64,000 nt of DNA from Paenarthrobacter nicotinovorans (GCF_007670255.1 NZ_SZVS01000002.1:372001-436000); one strand, 5' to 3'; counted from the first letter of the stretch, positions 33,575 to 42,606 are shown. Numbers and translations are program-made. Notes: generated from the sequence alone by a model not told the origin.

Positions 33575-34482
33575 GGATCGCAGTCACCGGCGCCACGGGG
33601 TTCATCGGTGGCGCGGTGGCCGACGCTGCTGAAGCCCGCGGTTGGGAGGTGGTGCGTTATGCCCGCAGACCAGGGGAGGGATTGCGCTATTGGGACTTGG
33701 CCGGGCTGCCGCCCGCACAGCTTCCGGCCGTGGATGCGGTAGTCCACGCCGGAGCACACGTAGCCGACTGGGGAGACGCGGCGCTCTTTCACCGGACAAA
33801 CGTGCTGGGAACCAGGGCAGTTGCCGAAGCCTTCGCCGGCACCCGTCTGGTGCACCTCTCCAGTTCCAGTGTGTATCCCTGGTGGCAACCGTGCGTTGAC
33901 CGCGCAGAAGAGGAAGTGGCCTCCCGGCACCTGAATGCCTACGGCCGCAGCAAGGCGCTCGCCGATGTGGAAGCGAGGAACCATGGCAATGCCGTAGTCC
34001 TGCGCCCCCACGGTGTTTATGGTCCGGGGGATCGAACGCTCCTTCCCCGCCTGGTTGGCAACATCACCGGCGGGCGGCTGATCAGTGTGGGTAACCCGCG
34101 GGTGAAACACCAGCTGACGCATGTGGACAACCTGGTCCGGGCCGTACTGGCTGCCTGCCAGTCAACGGTGAAGGGCGCCGTCAACGTCGGAGATGCAGAA
34201 CCCGTTGAACTGGGAACTGTCCTCCGGCAGGTCCTGGACGTCTCCGGCCATTCCGGCGTTCCCATCACCTATCTGCCCGAGTCTGCGGCAATGGCGCTCG
34301 CAGCGGTTTCTGAAACCGCATCACGGATCAGTGGACGTGCTCCGAAGGTGACCCGCTACGCCGTCAGCCAGGTGGGGAAGCAGCGAACCTACCGTTTGGA
34401 CCGGCTGCGCCAGGAGCTGGGAATCGAGCCAATTTCGACCACGGTCTCCGATGCGGGAAAATGGTTGGAGCACGGGGCCTGA
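33571..34482 (+). CDS. OleD-like NAD(P)-dependent epimerase/reductase (extended SDR)
   Basis: An extended short-chain dehydrogenase of 303 residues. The Rossmann glycine motif TGATGFIGG is at residues 6-14, a serine cluster at 97-100 and the catalytic YGRSK at 124-128 (Tyr124, Lys128). The family includes OleD, which reduces the 2-alkyl-3-keto acid made by OleA, and 3-beta-hydroxysteroid dehydrogenase-like proteins. Its place after the OleC-like gene supports the OleD reading. The start overlaps the upstream stop (ATGA). map begins 33 bases downstream with its own ribosome binding site and no visible terminator between. Confidence 0.78.
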   Translation: MRIAVTGATGFIGGAVADAAEARGWEVVRYARRPGEGLRYWDLAGLPPAQLPAVDAVVHAGAHVADWGDAALFHRTNVLGTRAVAEAFAGTRLVHLSSSSVYPWWQPCVDRAEEEVASRHLNAYGRSKALADVEARNHGNAVVLRPHGVYGPGDRTLLPRLVGNITGGRLISVGNPRVKHQLTHVDNLVRAVLAACQSTVKGAVNVGDAEPVELGTVLRQVLDVSGHSGVPITYLPESAAMALAAVSETASRISGRAPKVTRYAVSQVGKQRTYRLDRLRQELGIEPISTTVSDAGKWLEHGA

Positions 34483-34515
34483 TCGGTCCCAACCGCAAAC
34501 CTTCCAGAGGAGAAC

Positions 34516-35343
34516 ATGGCGTTCGGTCAGCCCCGCATTGAATACAAGAGCAACGAGCAGATGCGCACCATGCAGCAGGCCGGGCTCGTCCTGAGCAGCG
34601 CACTGGACGCTGCCGTTGCTGCTGCCAAGCCCGGCGTCACCACCAAGGACCTGGATGATGTCTTTGCCGCGGTGCTCAACGACGCCGGAGCCAAGTCCAA
34701 CTTCCTTGGCTACCACGGTTTCCCGGCCACCATCTGCACCTCCGTGAATGAGGAAGTGGTCCACGGCATTCCCGGCGGGCGCGTCCTCCAGGATGGCGAC
34801 ATCATCTCCATCGACGGTGGTTGCATCGTTGATGGCTGGCACTCGGACTCTGCACGCACTGTCATCGTTGGCACCGCTGACCCCGAAGACCAGCGGCTCT
34901 CGGATGTCACTGAAGCAGCCATGTGGCGGGGCATCGCAGCGCTGGCCAAGGGAAAGTTTGTGGGCGATATCGGCAACGCAATCGATGACTACGTCTCCTC
35001 GGTTCCCGGCAAGCCCTTGGGAATTCTTGAGGACTACGTCGGCCACGGCATCGGTTCCGAGATGCACATGGCCCCTGATGTCCTGAACTACAGGACCAGC
35101 CACCGTGGTCCCAAGATCCGTCCGGGGCTTTGCCTTGCCATCGAGCCGATGCTGGTTCGCGGTGACATCGAAACCGCAACCCTCGACGACGACTGGACAG
35201 TCGTCACCACGGACGGCAAGCGTTCCTGCCAATGGGAGCATTCGGTAGCCGTCCACGAAAAGGGCATCTGGGTACTGTCCGCCCCCGATGGAGGCGCCGC
35301 ACAATTGGCGCCCCTCGGCGTCGTTCCTGTCCCGATCCCGTAG
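34516..35343 (+). CDS. map: Type I methionine aminopeptidase
   Basis: MetAP, 275 residues, removes the initiator methionine from new proteins and is normally essential. The five metal ligands are in place: Asp100 (ISIDGG), Asp111 (GWHSDSA), His177 (GHGIG), Glu210 (AIEPM) and Glu241 (WEHSVAVH). AGAGGAGA precedes the ATG. In relatives map follows adk directly; here the five-gene cassette lies between them, and map appears to be the last gene of that transcription unit. Confidence 0.97.
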   Translation: MAFGQPRIEYKSNEQMRTMQQAGLVLSSALDAAVAAAKPGVTTKDLDDVFAAVLNDAGAKSNFLGYHGFPATICTSVNEEVVHGIPGGRVLQDGDIISIDGGCIVDGWHSDSARTVIVGTADPEDQRLSDVTEAAMWRGIAALAKGKFVGDIGNAIDDYVSSVPGKPLGILEDYVGHGIGSEMHMAPDVLNYRTSHRGPKIRPGLCLAIEPMLVRGDIETATLDDDWTVVTTDGKRSCQWEHSVAVHEKGIWVLSAPDGGAAQLAPLGVVPVPIP

Positions 35344-35355
35344 CACCTGAATAAG

Positions 35356-35387
35356 AAGAGCGCGGCTTCCGAAGTAGCCGCGCTCTT
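35356..35387. terminator. Bidirectional terminator between map and the ABC importer genes
   Basis: A 12-bp stem (35356-35367 with 35376-35387) with an 8-base loop, between the convergent map and solute-binding protein genes, 12 bases after map. Confidence 0.8.
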
Positions 35388-35403
35388 GCTTTGCCGCGAA
35401 AAG

Positions 35404-36750
35404 TCAGGACTTCAGCTTCGGCTTGACGTCCTTGGTGTAGATGCCTTCAAGCGTCTTCTTCAGCTCATTCATGGTGGCCTGTACGTCGCCCTGCTGGGTA
35501 AGGATTTTGGCTGCCGACTTGGCCATTTCCTGGTCCGCGCCCGGCAGGAACACGCGTGCGTTGTCCTGGACCTTGGTGGCTGCGAGCTGGTCCATGGCGG
35601 TCTTGATCTGCGGCGTCGCCGCGAGGACAGCGGACATGTCAGCTGAGACCCGGGTAGGCATATAGCCGGTAGCGGCGGAGAATGCAGCAGTGTTCTCCGG
35701 CTCGGTCATGAACTTGAGGAACGTCGCGGCGGCCAGCTGTTCTTCCTTGGTGATGCCGCTGGGGATGCCCAAACCGGCACCGCCAGTTGGGCAGACGCCG
35801 CTGGGGGCCTCGGGGCCGCCGGGCAGGAACCCGACGCCGACATTGAACTTGGCTGCCTTCAGGACGCCCAGGAGTGAACCCGTCGAGGAGATGGTGGAGG
35901 ACGTGATGCCGGCGGCGAAGTCGTCAGCTGCTTCCTTGGAGGAAACACCTGCCCAGCCGTCCTTGTAGATGGAGTCCTGGGCCCATTGAAGGGCTGCTAC
36001 GGATTCCTTGGAGTCGCACGTGATGTCCCAGCCCTTGGACCAGCCGCCGCCCCAACCCCACAGGTTGTTTTGCAGGGTCCACCCGGCATAACCGGCGAGG
36101 GCGGGGTAGATGTATGCGTACTGGGCCCCGGAAGTGGCCTTGAGCTTGGGGGCCCACTCCGCGAACTCCTGCCACGTGGCCGGTGCGCGGTCGGGGAGGC
36201 CTGCTGCCTTGAAGTGGTCCTTGTTGTAGTAGAACAGCGGGGTGGAACGGCCGTACGGCAGGGCCCACTGCTTGTCGTCGTACTTGTAGTCGTCCACCAA
36301 CGATTTCTGGAAGTCGTCGATCTTGATATCCAGCTGCTTGACCAGGCCATCGAGGGGGATGATGCTGCCGTTGGTGAAATAGCGGAACCACCAGACGTCG
36401 GAAAGGACCACCAGGCCCGGCAAGCCGGTCTTGGCCGCCTGCGACGTCTGGAACTTCTGGGCAATCTCCTCGTAGTTGGCGCCGGCGGTGACCAAATTGA
36501 CTTTGATGTCCGGGAACTTGGCGTGGAACTTCTCGATGATGGCCTTCTCGACGTCCTGGGACTTGCCGGGGTGGTTTGTCCAGAAGTCGATGGAGGCCGC
36601 GGGCTTGACGCCGTTGAAGTCGATGGTTCCGGTGTCGACGGCGTCTGCCGGACCCGCCGTCGACGGTCCGCCGCAAGCGGCGAGGGCCGCAGCCCCGGCT
36701 CCGAGGCCCGCCAGACCCAGGAAATGGCGGCGGTCAAGGGTGGTGCTCAT
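35404..36750 (-). CDS. ABC importer solute-binding lipoprotein (sugar or glycerol-phosphate type)
   Basis: An extracytoplasmic binding protein of 448 residues in family 1 (MalE/UgpB type). It has twin arginines at 7-8 (DRRHFLG), a hydrophobic stretch and a lipobox LAAC with Cys26, so it is probably a Tat-exported lipoprotein. The mature part shows family features such as PLFYYNKDHFKAAGLPDRAPATWQEF. ATG 36750 follows GAGAGGAAG and is preferred over a TTG five codons upstream. It is the last gene of a permease-permease-binding protein unit. The UgpB-like character hints at glycerol-3-phosphate or glycerophosphodiesters, but sugars are equally possible. Confidence 0.85.
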   Translation of the reverse strand: MSTTLDRRHFLGLAGLGAGAAALAACGGPSTAGPADAVDTGTIDFNGVKPAASIDFWTNHPGKSQDVEKAIIEKFHAKFPDIKVNLVTAGANYEEIAQKFQTSQAAKTGLPGLVVLSDVWWFRYFTNGSIIPLDGLVKQLDIKIDDFQKSLVDDYKYDDKQWALPYGRSTPLFYYNKDHFKAAGLPDRAPATWQEFAEWAPKLKATSGAQYAYIYPALAGYAGWTLQNNLWGWGGGWSKGWDITCDSKESVAALQWAQDSIYKDGWAGVSSKEAADDFAAGITSSTISSTGSLLGVLKAAKFNVGVGFLPGGPEAPSGVCPTGGAGLGIPSGITKEEQLAAATFLKFMTEPENTAAFSAATGYMPTRVSADMSAVLAATPQIKTAMDQLAATKVQDNARVFLPGADQEMAKSAAKILTQQGDVQATMNELKKTLEGIYTKDVKPKLKS

Positions 36751-36799
36751 GGTGCTTCCTCTCAATAACTGACATTGATGCGAATGGTGCAGTGGAGAA

Positions 36800-37702
36800 C
36801 TAGCCGGTGACGCTGCCTTGGGTCAGCCCGGCGACGATATAGCGCTGGAGTGCGGCGAACACCAGCAGGATGGGGACGATCACCAGGACCGCTCCGGCCA
36901 TGAGGATTCCCCAGCCAGCACCGTTGCCTTCAGAGTTCTGGAGCAAGGTCAGGCCCACGGGCAGCGTCATGGTTTCGGGCCGGTCGGTGATGATCAGGGG
37001 CCAGATGTAGTCGTTCCATTCACTGACGACGGTCACCAGGGCCACGGTGGCGATGGATGGCACGGACACGGGGACGATGATCTGCCACAGCCTGCGCCAG
37101 TGGCCTGCCCCATCGATCTCCGCGGCTTCCAGGATTGACGGCGGCAAAGTCAGGAAATGTTGCCGCAGGAGGAAGGTGCCGAACGCCGTGCCAAGCCCCG
37201 GCAGGATGATGCCCCACAGGGTGTTCTTGCCGCCCATGCCCGCTATCAGGATGTAATTGGGCAGGATCGAGACCTGGGCCGGGACCATGAGGGCCACAAG
37301 GATCAGCACGAAGATGAAGTTCTTGAACGGGAAACGCACGAATACCAGCGCGTAGGCGGTGAGGATGGCCAGGACCACCTTGATGGACGAGCCCACCGCT
37401 GTGACGATCAGGCTGTTGGCGAAGAACTGCGCGAACGGGACCGTGGTCATGGCCGTGACGTAATTCTGCAGATTCAGCGTCTCCGGAAGGATCTTCAGAT
37501 CCATGGTGACGATTTCGCCGGGCTGCTTGAAGGAGCTCAGGAGCATCCACAACAGGGGCAGGAACACCACGAGGGTTGCGATGATCAGGGGGACATAGCC
37601 GGTTGCAACTGTCTGCAGCAGATTGGACCTGGAGAGTGGACGCTCCGGTACAGCGGTTTGTTCGGCGTCTTCACGAACCAGGACGGGTGCCGGGGCGCTC
37701 AT
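36800..37702 (-). CDS. ABC importer permease, MalG/UgpE type
   Basis: A permease of 300 residues with about six membrane helices. The cytoplasmic EAA loop, which meets the ATPase, is read as EAAEIDGAGHWRRLWQIIVP. It ends in FAALQRYIVAGLTQGSVTG, common in this family. It overlaps the MalF-type gene by four bases. Confidence 0.9.
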   Translation of the reverse strand: MSAPAPVLVREDAEQTAVPERPLSRSNLLQTVATGYVPLIIATLVVFLPLLWMLLSSFKQPGEIVTMDLKILPETLNLQNYVTAMTTVPFAQFFANSLIVTAVGSSIKVVLAILTAYALVFVRFPFKNFIFVLILVALMVPAQVSILPNYILIAGMGGKNTLWGIILPGLGTAFGTFLLRQHFLTLPPSILEAAEIDGAGHWRRLWQIIVPVSVPSIATVALVTVVSEWNDYIWPLIITDRPETMTLPVGLTLLQNSEGNGAGWGILMAGAVLVIVPILLVFAALQRYIVAGLTQGSVTG

Positions 37703-38634
37703 GAGTAGTGGACCTTTCGCTCAACGAACCGCAGTTGGAGGACGGTAATGACCAGCAGGATGGCAAAGAGGATCACCGAAACCGCTGCCGAGTAGCCGGC
37801 CCTGTTGTAGGCCCCGAATGCCTGGAGGTAGGCCTCGTAGATCAGGGTGCTGGTGCCGTTGCCCAGCGGAGTCATGATGCGGATGAGGTCGAAGGCCTGC
37901 AGCGAGCTGAGCATGGTGGTGATGAGCAGGAAGAACGTGGTGGGGGAGAGCAACGGCAGCGAGATGTTGAAGAACCGCCGGACACTGTTGGCCCCGTCCA
38001 GCGCGGCGGCCTCCATCACGTCCCGAGGCAGGGATTGCAGCCCAGCCAGGAACACCACTGCGCAGTAGCCCAGGTTCTTCCACACGTAGACGATGATGAC
38101 CATCACCAGCGAGAGCTGGGGGTCGTTGATCCACTGGGGACTCTGTTGGCCCAAGCCCCGGAGGATCCAGGCGAGGACTCCATATCCGGGATCGAAGATG
38201 AACAACCACACCAGGCCGACGCCGACTCCCGACAGAACGTAGGGCGCGAACACCGCCGAGCGGGCGAACGTGGTGCCCCGGACTTTCGAGTTCAAGGCCA
38301 GGGCGACCAGCAAGCCGAGGACCATGGACCCGCCCACGGTCAGCACAGTGAAGATTGCCGTGGTTCCCAGGACCTTGGACGCGTCCTCGCTGGTGAAGAA
38401 CGTGACGTAGTTCTGAAGTCCGACCACTGTGGCCCTTGAAGAACCGAGGGTCCAGTCCAAGGTGGAGTAGTAGATGTTGTTGATCAGGGGCCAATAGGTG
38501 AAGGTTCCGATCAACAGCAGGTTTGGCAAGGCCATGGCCAGGAACACCACAAAATCCTTGCGGCTACGGCCGGACCAGCGTGGCCGTGCCTGAACGGGCG
38601 CGGCGCTGCTCTTGTTTATCAAAGGGGCAGTCAT
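37699..38634 (-). CDS. ABC importer permease, MalF/UgpA type
   Basis: A permease of 311 residues with about six membrane helices. The EAA loop is EAAALDGANSVRRFFNISLPLL. ATG 38634 gives MTAPLINKS; a GTG at 38679 would add 15 residues, and neither start has a strong ribosome binding site. It is first in a minus-strand unit with no ATP-binding protein gene, as in actinobacterial systems that share one MsiK-type ATPase encoded elsewhere. Confidence 0.88.
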   Translation of the reverse strand: MTAPLINKSSAAPVQARPRWSGRSRKDFVVFLAMALPNLLLIGTFTYWPLINNIYYSTLDWTLGSSRATVVGLQNYVTFFTSEDASKVLGTTAIFTVLTVGGSMVLGLLVALALNSKVRGTTFARSAVFAPYVLSGVGVGLVWLFIFDPGYGVLAWILRGLGQQSPQWINDPQLSLVMVIIVYVWKNLGYCAVVFLAGLQSLPRDVMEAAALDGANSVRRFFNISLPLLSPTTFFLLITTMLSSLQAFDLIRIMTPLGNGTSTLIYEAYLQAFGAYNRAGYSAAVSVILFAILLVITVLQLRFVERKVHYS

Positions 38635-38868
38635 GTAGTACTCACGGTTTCGGCGAATGCGGGGCGCCTGCTCCCTCACAGGGGCGGCGAAGACAGGCCT
38701 AGCTCACCACATTGGCCATGGCCTCCATTGCCAAAAGCCGCCTCCGTAGCGAGAGTTGTCTTACACTTCCGGGACCGTTCACCGGACGTTACCCGCGCAT
38801 TCGTATTTGAGGCCAGACTCCCGTTTTGTTGCCGGGTGGGCGGTTGCGCCGAGGTGGAGAATGGAGCC

Positions 38869-39819
38869 ATGAATTCGATCACCGATGTTGAAGGCATCCG
38901 GATTGGGCACGTGCAGAAGAACGACGACGGGTGGCTCAGTGGCGTGACCGTCGTCCTTCCGCCTGTGGGAACCGTGGGATCGGTTGACGTGCGAGGCGGA
39001 GGCCCGGGAACGCATGAGACGGACGCCCTCGACCCCACCACCCTTGTCTCGACGGTTGACGCGGTGGTACTGACCGGAGGGAGCGCCTTCGGTCTGGTGT
39101 CGGCGCATGGCGCCCAACGATGGTGTGAAGAACAAGGGCGGGGATTCGCCGTCCCCGGCACCGTGGTTCCGATTGTTCCGGCCGCTGCCATCTTCGACCT
39201 CGGCCGCGGTGGCGACGTGCATGCCCGACCCGACCAGGAGATGGGTTACCAGGCAGCTGCCGCGGCCTTCGCCTCAGGTGACCATGCCGCCGTCGAACGC
39301 GGAAACGTCGGCGCCGGTACCGGTGCCGTCATTGCCCGCGGACAGTACAAGGGCGGCGTAGGGACGTCCTCGATCGAACTCGAGGGCGGCGTCATCGTAG
39401 GTGCGCTGGCGGTGGTCAACGCGCTGGGTTCGCCGGTGTTTCCTGCGGGACTGCAGGCCGGGAATAAGCCAGCGCGGGTCGAACCGCAGGGACTCAACAC
39501 CACGCTCGTCGTCATCGCGACGAATGCGGTTTTGGACGTAGCCGAGTGTAGGCGGACTGCTTCGTCCGGGCATGCGGGCCTGGCGCGGGCCCTTGATCCG
39601 TCCCATACTTTGGCGGACGGCGACACCGTTTTCGCTCTGGCGACTGGCGCCGTCGCCCTTGATCGAAGCAGCGAACAGGCACGGCAGGTATCGCTGATCA
39701 CCTTGCAGAGTGCGGCTGCCGAGGCGGTCAGGTTGGCCATCCTGGACGGCGTTGAGTCGGCCGAAAGCATCACGACGGCGGCGGGCAGCTTCCCGGCCTA
39801 TCGTCCGGTGGGGGAGTGA
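38869..39819 (+). CDS. P1/S58 family peptidase (DmpA-like)
   Basis: A 316-residue N-terminal nucleophile hydrolase-like protein of the DmpA/BapA (S58) family, which cleave themselves and act as aminopeptidases, some on beta-amino acid or D-amino acid peptides. Family blocks: ITDVEGIRIGH at the start, VLTGGSAFGL (67-76), GNVGAGTGA (146-153) and KGGVGTSS (161-168), where the self-cleavage and nucleophile residue is expected. The ATG at 38869 is chosen because the 47 codons before it show no family similarity. It is divergent from the ABC importer and stands alone before infA. Confidence 0.88.
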   Translation: MNSITDVEGIRIGHVQKNDDGWLSGVTVVLPPVGTVGSVDVRGGGPGTHETDALDPTTLVSTVDAVVLTGGSAFGLVSAHGAQRWCEEQGRGFAVPGTVVPIVPAAAIFDLGRGGDVHARPDQEMGYQAAAAAFASGDHAAVERGNVGAGTGAVIARGQYKGGVGTSSIELEGGVIVGALAVVNALGSPVFPAGLQAGNKPARVEPQGLNTTLVVIATNAVLDVAECRRTASSGHAGLARALDPSHTLADGDTVFALATGAVALDRSSEQARQVSLITLQSAAAEAVRLAILDGVESAESITTAAGSFPAYRPVGE

Positions 39820-39852
39820 CGGCCGGGGATACGTGCGCTACCATGGTCGGAT

Positions 39853-39881
39853 TTAACTTTCCAGCCTGATTGGCGTAGAGT
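39853..39881 (+). promoter_or_regulatory. infA promoter
   Basis: TTAACT (39853-39858), a 17-base spacer and TAGAGT (39876-39881): one of the best housekeeping-type promoters in the window, about 130 bases upstream of infA. Confidence 0.7.
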
Positions 39882-40014
39882 TGTTTGTTGGTTGTCTGTG
39901 CAGCCGCGCCCTTTTTAGGGTCGTGGTTCCAGGACGGTCAAGCAAACAAAAAACGTCCGTTGGATCTTCGGTGCCTCATCGAAGGACGGCGGCAAACAAC
40001 AGTTAGCGGAGGAT

Positions 40015-40236
40015 ATGGCCAAGAAGGACGGGGTCATTGAGATCGAGGGCGTTGTGACTGAGGCGCTGCCCAACGCGATGTTTCGTGTTGAGCTCACCAA
40101 CAAGCACATCGTTCTCGCACACATCTCTGGGAAGATGCGTCAGCACTACATCAGGATTCTCCCAGAGGACCGGGTAGTGGTGGAGCTGAGCCCATACGAC
40201 CTCACACGTGGTCGTATCGTCTACCGCTACAAGTAA
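40015..40236 (+). CDS. infA: Translation initiation factor IF-1
   Basis: IF-1, 73 residues, a single OB-fold protein that blocks the A site during initiation. [31 protein letters not shown] is diagnostic. GCGGAGGA precedes the ATG. It opens the alpha operon group. Confidence 0.98.
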   Translation: MAKKDGVIEIEGVVTEALPNAMFRVELTNKHIVLAHISGKMRQHYIRILPEDRVVVELSPYDLTRGRIVYRYK

Positions 40237-40307
40237 ATTGCTGGGCGGCAGGCAATAGTGCCCAAGCCGCTCCAGCAGATCAACTGCAAAACACGCAAAG
40301 GAACGCC

Positions 40308-40421
40308 ATGAAGGTCAAGCCGAGCGTCAAGCAGATCTGCGACAAGTGCAAAGTGATCCGCCGTAACGGCCGGGTCATGGTGATCTGCGAGAACCCGCGC
40401 CACAAGCAGCGCCAGGGCTAA
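40308..40421 (+). CDS. rpmJ: 50S ribosomal protein L36
   Basis: L36, 37 residues: [21 protein letters not shown] and the rest of the short family sequence. The zinc ligands (two Cys in CDKC, then Cys27 and His33) are kept, so this is the zinc-binding form. AAAGGAA precedes the ATG. Confidence 0.97.
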   Translation: MKVKPSVKQICDKCKVIRRNGRVMVICENPRHKQRQG

Positions 40422-40616
40422 TTCCCTTTCGGGAATCAGCGCCCGCAAGGGCAAACCTGGGTTGCTAGCCCACGCAAGTAAATAAAGGCAGCACAAGCTG
40501 TGCCAGGACTGCTTCACAGAGCCTGGTCAGCGAACCCCCGGTCGGAGGCTGGGGCCGCACTGAAAGTGCGGGTGTACTGCCTACGACCTCCGGTTTATTC
40601 AAGGAGTACCGCCACT

Positions 40617-40994
40617 ATGGCTCGTCTCGCTGGCGTAGACATTCCCCGCGAAAAGCGGTTGGAAATTGCGCTTACTTACATCTACGGCGTGGGCAAGACC
40701 CGTGCACACGAAACCCTGGCTGCCACCGGCATCAGCGCTGACGTTCGCGTCAAGGACCTGACTGACGCCGAACTGGTTCAGCTGCGTGACTACATTGAAG
40801 GCAACTACAAGGTTGAGGGTGACCTTCGCCGCGAGGTAGCCGCTGACATCCGCCGCAAGGTCGAGATCGGCAGCTACGAAGGCCTGCGCCACCGCAAGGG
40901 CCTGCCCGTACGCGGTCAGCGTACGAAGACCAACGCTCGTACCCGCAAGGGCCCGAAGCGCACCGTCGCCGGCAAGAAGAAGGCCGGACGTTAA
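40617..40994 (+). CDS. rpsM: 30S ribosomal protein S13
   Basis: S13, 125 residues, in the 30S head contacting the P-site tRNA and L5. [30 protein letters not shown] and [27 protein letters not shown] are diagnostic. The ATG at 40617, after AAGGAG, fixes the start; upstream in-frame codons do not belong. A small hairpin (CCGCACT/AGTGCGG) lies in the 195-bp gap after rpmJ. Confidence 0.97.
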   Translation: MARLAGVDIPREKRLEIALTYIYGVGKTRAHETLAATGISADVRVKDLTDAELVQLRDYIEGNYKVEGDLRREVAADIRRKVEIGSYEGLRHRKGLPVRGQRTKTNARTRKGPKRTVAGKKKAGR

Positions 40995-41045
40995 TCCCTC
41001 GGGATTGACCTGGTTTTCCCCCGATAACTTTCTGTAGGAGAAACA

Positions 41046-41447
41046 ATGCCCCCGAAGACTCGTGGAGCGGTTCGTAAGCCGCGTCGCAAGGATAAGAAGA
41101 ATATTGCGCTTGGACAGGCGCACATCAAGAGCACCTTTAACAACACCATCGTGTCCATCACGGACCCGACTGGCGCTGTGATCTCCTGGGCTTCCGCCGG
41201 TGAGGTTGGCTTCAAGGGCTCCCGTAAGTCCACCCCGTTCGCTGCCCAGATGGCTGCCGAAGCTGCTGCAAAGCGCGCTCAGGAGCACGGTCTGCGCAAG
41301 GTTGACGTTTTCGTCAAGGGACCGGGTTCGGGACGCGAAACCGCAATCCGTTCGCTTCAGGCTGCTGGCCTCGAGGTTGGCTCCATCCAGGACGTCACCC
41401 CCAGCGCCCACAACGGTTGCCGCCCGCCGAAGCGCCGCCGCGTCTAA
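41046..41447 (+). CDS. rpsK: 30S ribosomal protein S11
   Basis: S11, 133 residues, on the 30S platform. The core [44 protein letters not shown] is standard. In most bacteria rpsD follows; here a large hairpin and then rpoA follow instead. Confidence 0.98.
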   Translation: MPPKTRGAVRKPRRKDKKNIALGQAHIKSTFNNTIVSITDPTGAVISWASAGEVGFKGSRKSTPFAAQMAAEAAAKRAQEHGLRKVDVFVKGPGSGRETAIRSLQAAGLEVGSIQDVTPSAHNGCRPPKRRRV

Positions 41448-41460
41448 TTAGGTTCACCCT

Positions 41461-41525
41461 GCCTGACTGGCCGGGCCTGCTGTGGATGGTTTGACCGTCC
41501 ACAAGCATGGCCCGGCTGGTCAGGC
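41461..41525 (+). promoter_or_regulatory. Large stem-loop between rpsK and rpoA
   Basis: A near-perfect stem of about 29 bp (arms 41461-41489 and 41495-41525, with a 2-base bulge and G-U pairs) and a TTTGA loop. No T-run follows. It fills the place where rpsD usually stands and may be a partial terminator, an RNase III or E processing site, or a stabilising structure. Confidence 0.7.
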
Positions 41526-41595
41526 TGGAAACCGAAGCCGATTTCCACCACCTGTGTTGCGTCATATAGCGGATGCTCGCCGAAAGGAAACCTAA

Positions 41596-42606
41596 GTGCT
41601 CATTGCACAGCGCCCCACCCTGTCTGAAGAAGTTGTATCCGAGAACCGCTCCCGTTTCATCATTGAACCGCTGGAGCCGGGCTTCGGTTACACCCTCGGA
41701 AACTCCCTCCGCCGTACCCTGCTCTCCTCCATCCCCGGTGCTGCTGTAACCAGCATCCGGATCGATGGCGTGCTGCACGAGTTCACCACGGTTCCGGGTG
41801 TCAAGGAAGATGTCACCGAGATCATCCTTAACATCAAGAACCTTTCGGTTTCCTCCGAGCACGACGAGCCGGTTGTTGCTTACCTGCGCAAGCAGGGCCC
41901 CGGAGTCGTCACCGCCGCGGACATCGCTCCGCCGGCCGGCGTCGAATTCCACAACCCGGATCTGCACATTGCCACTCTGAACTCGAAGGGCAAGTTCGAA
42001 CTCGAGCTGACCATCGAGCGCGGCCGTGGCTACGTTTCGGCAGCTCAGAACAAGTCCGGCGACTCCGAGATCGGCCGTATCCCGGTCGACTCGATCTACT
42101 CGCCGGTCATGAAGGTAACTTTCCGCGTGGAAGCTACCCGTGTTGAGCAGCGCACCGACTTCGACAAGCTCATTGTCGACGTCGAGACCAAGCAGGCAAT
42201 CGCTCCGCGCGATGCTGTTGCTTCCGCAGGCACCACCCTGGTGGAACTGTTCGGTCTGGCCCGTGAGCTGAACACCGCAGCTGAAGGTATCGAGATTGGC
42301 CCGTCGCCGACGGACGCTGCCCTGGCAGCGGACATGGCTCTGCCGATCGAGGATCTGGACCTCACGGTCCGTTCCTACAACTGCCTCAAGCGTGAGGGCA
42401 TCCACACCGTGGGTGAACTCGTTGCCCGCTCCGAGGCTGACCTGATGGACATCCGTAACTTCGGTGCGAAGTCCATCGACGAGGTCAAGGCAAAGCTCGT
42501 CGAACTGGGTCTGTCCCTCAAGGACTCCCCTCCCGGTTTCGATCTCGCAGCCCGCGCCGCAGCCATCGAAGAGGACGACGCCGCGTTCAGCGACGACGAG
42601 CTCTAA
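41596..42606 (+). CDS. rpoA: RNA polymerase alpha subunit
   Basis: RpoA, 336 residues. The N-terminal assembly domain (about 1-230) includes [26 protein letters not shown]; the C-terminal domain (about 250-320) includes [45 protein letters not shown], which binds UP elements and activators. GTG start with GAAAGGAAA upstream. Length and both domains are normal. Confidence 0.99.
   Translation: MLIAQRPTLSEEVVSENRSRFIIEPLEPGFGYTLGNSLRRTLLSSIPGAAVTSIRIDGVLHEFTTVPGVKEDVTEIILNIKNLSVSSEHDEPVVAYLRKQGPGVVTAADIAPPAGVEFHNPDLHIATLNSKGKFELELTIERGRGYVSAAQNKSGDSEIGRIPVDSIYSPVMKVTFRVEATRVEQRTDFDKLIVDVETKQAIAPRDAVASAGTTLVELFGLARELNTAAEGIEIGPSPTDAALAADMALPIEDLDLTVRSYNCLKREGIHTVGELVARSEADLMDIRNFGAKSIDEVKAKLVELGLSLKDSPPGFDLAARAAAIEEDDAAFSDDEL

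Noticed and set aside
28812..34482. The five-gene cassette as a standard olefin (oleABCD) locus
   Set aside because: No OleB alpha/beta-hydrolase domain is present, either as a gene or fused to the OleC-like protein.
38728..38868. Extended N-terminus of the S58 peptidase
   Set aside because: The 47 codons show no family similarity, and ATG 38869 gives the conserved ITDVEGIRIGH start.
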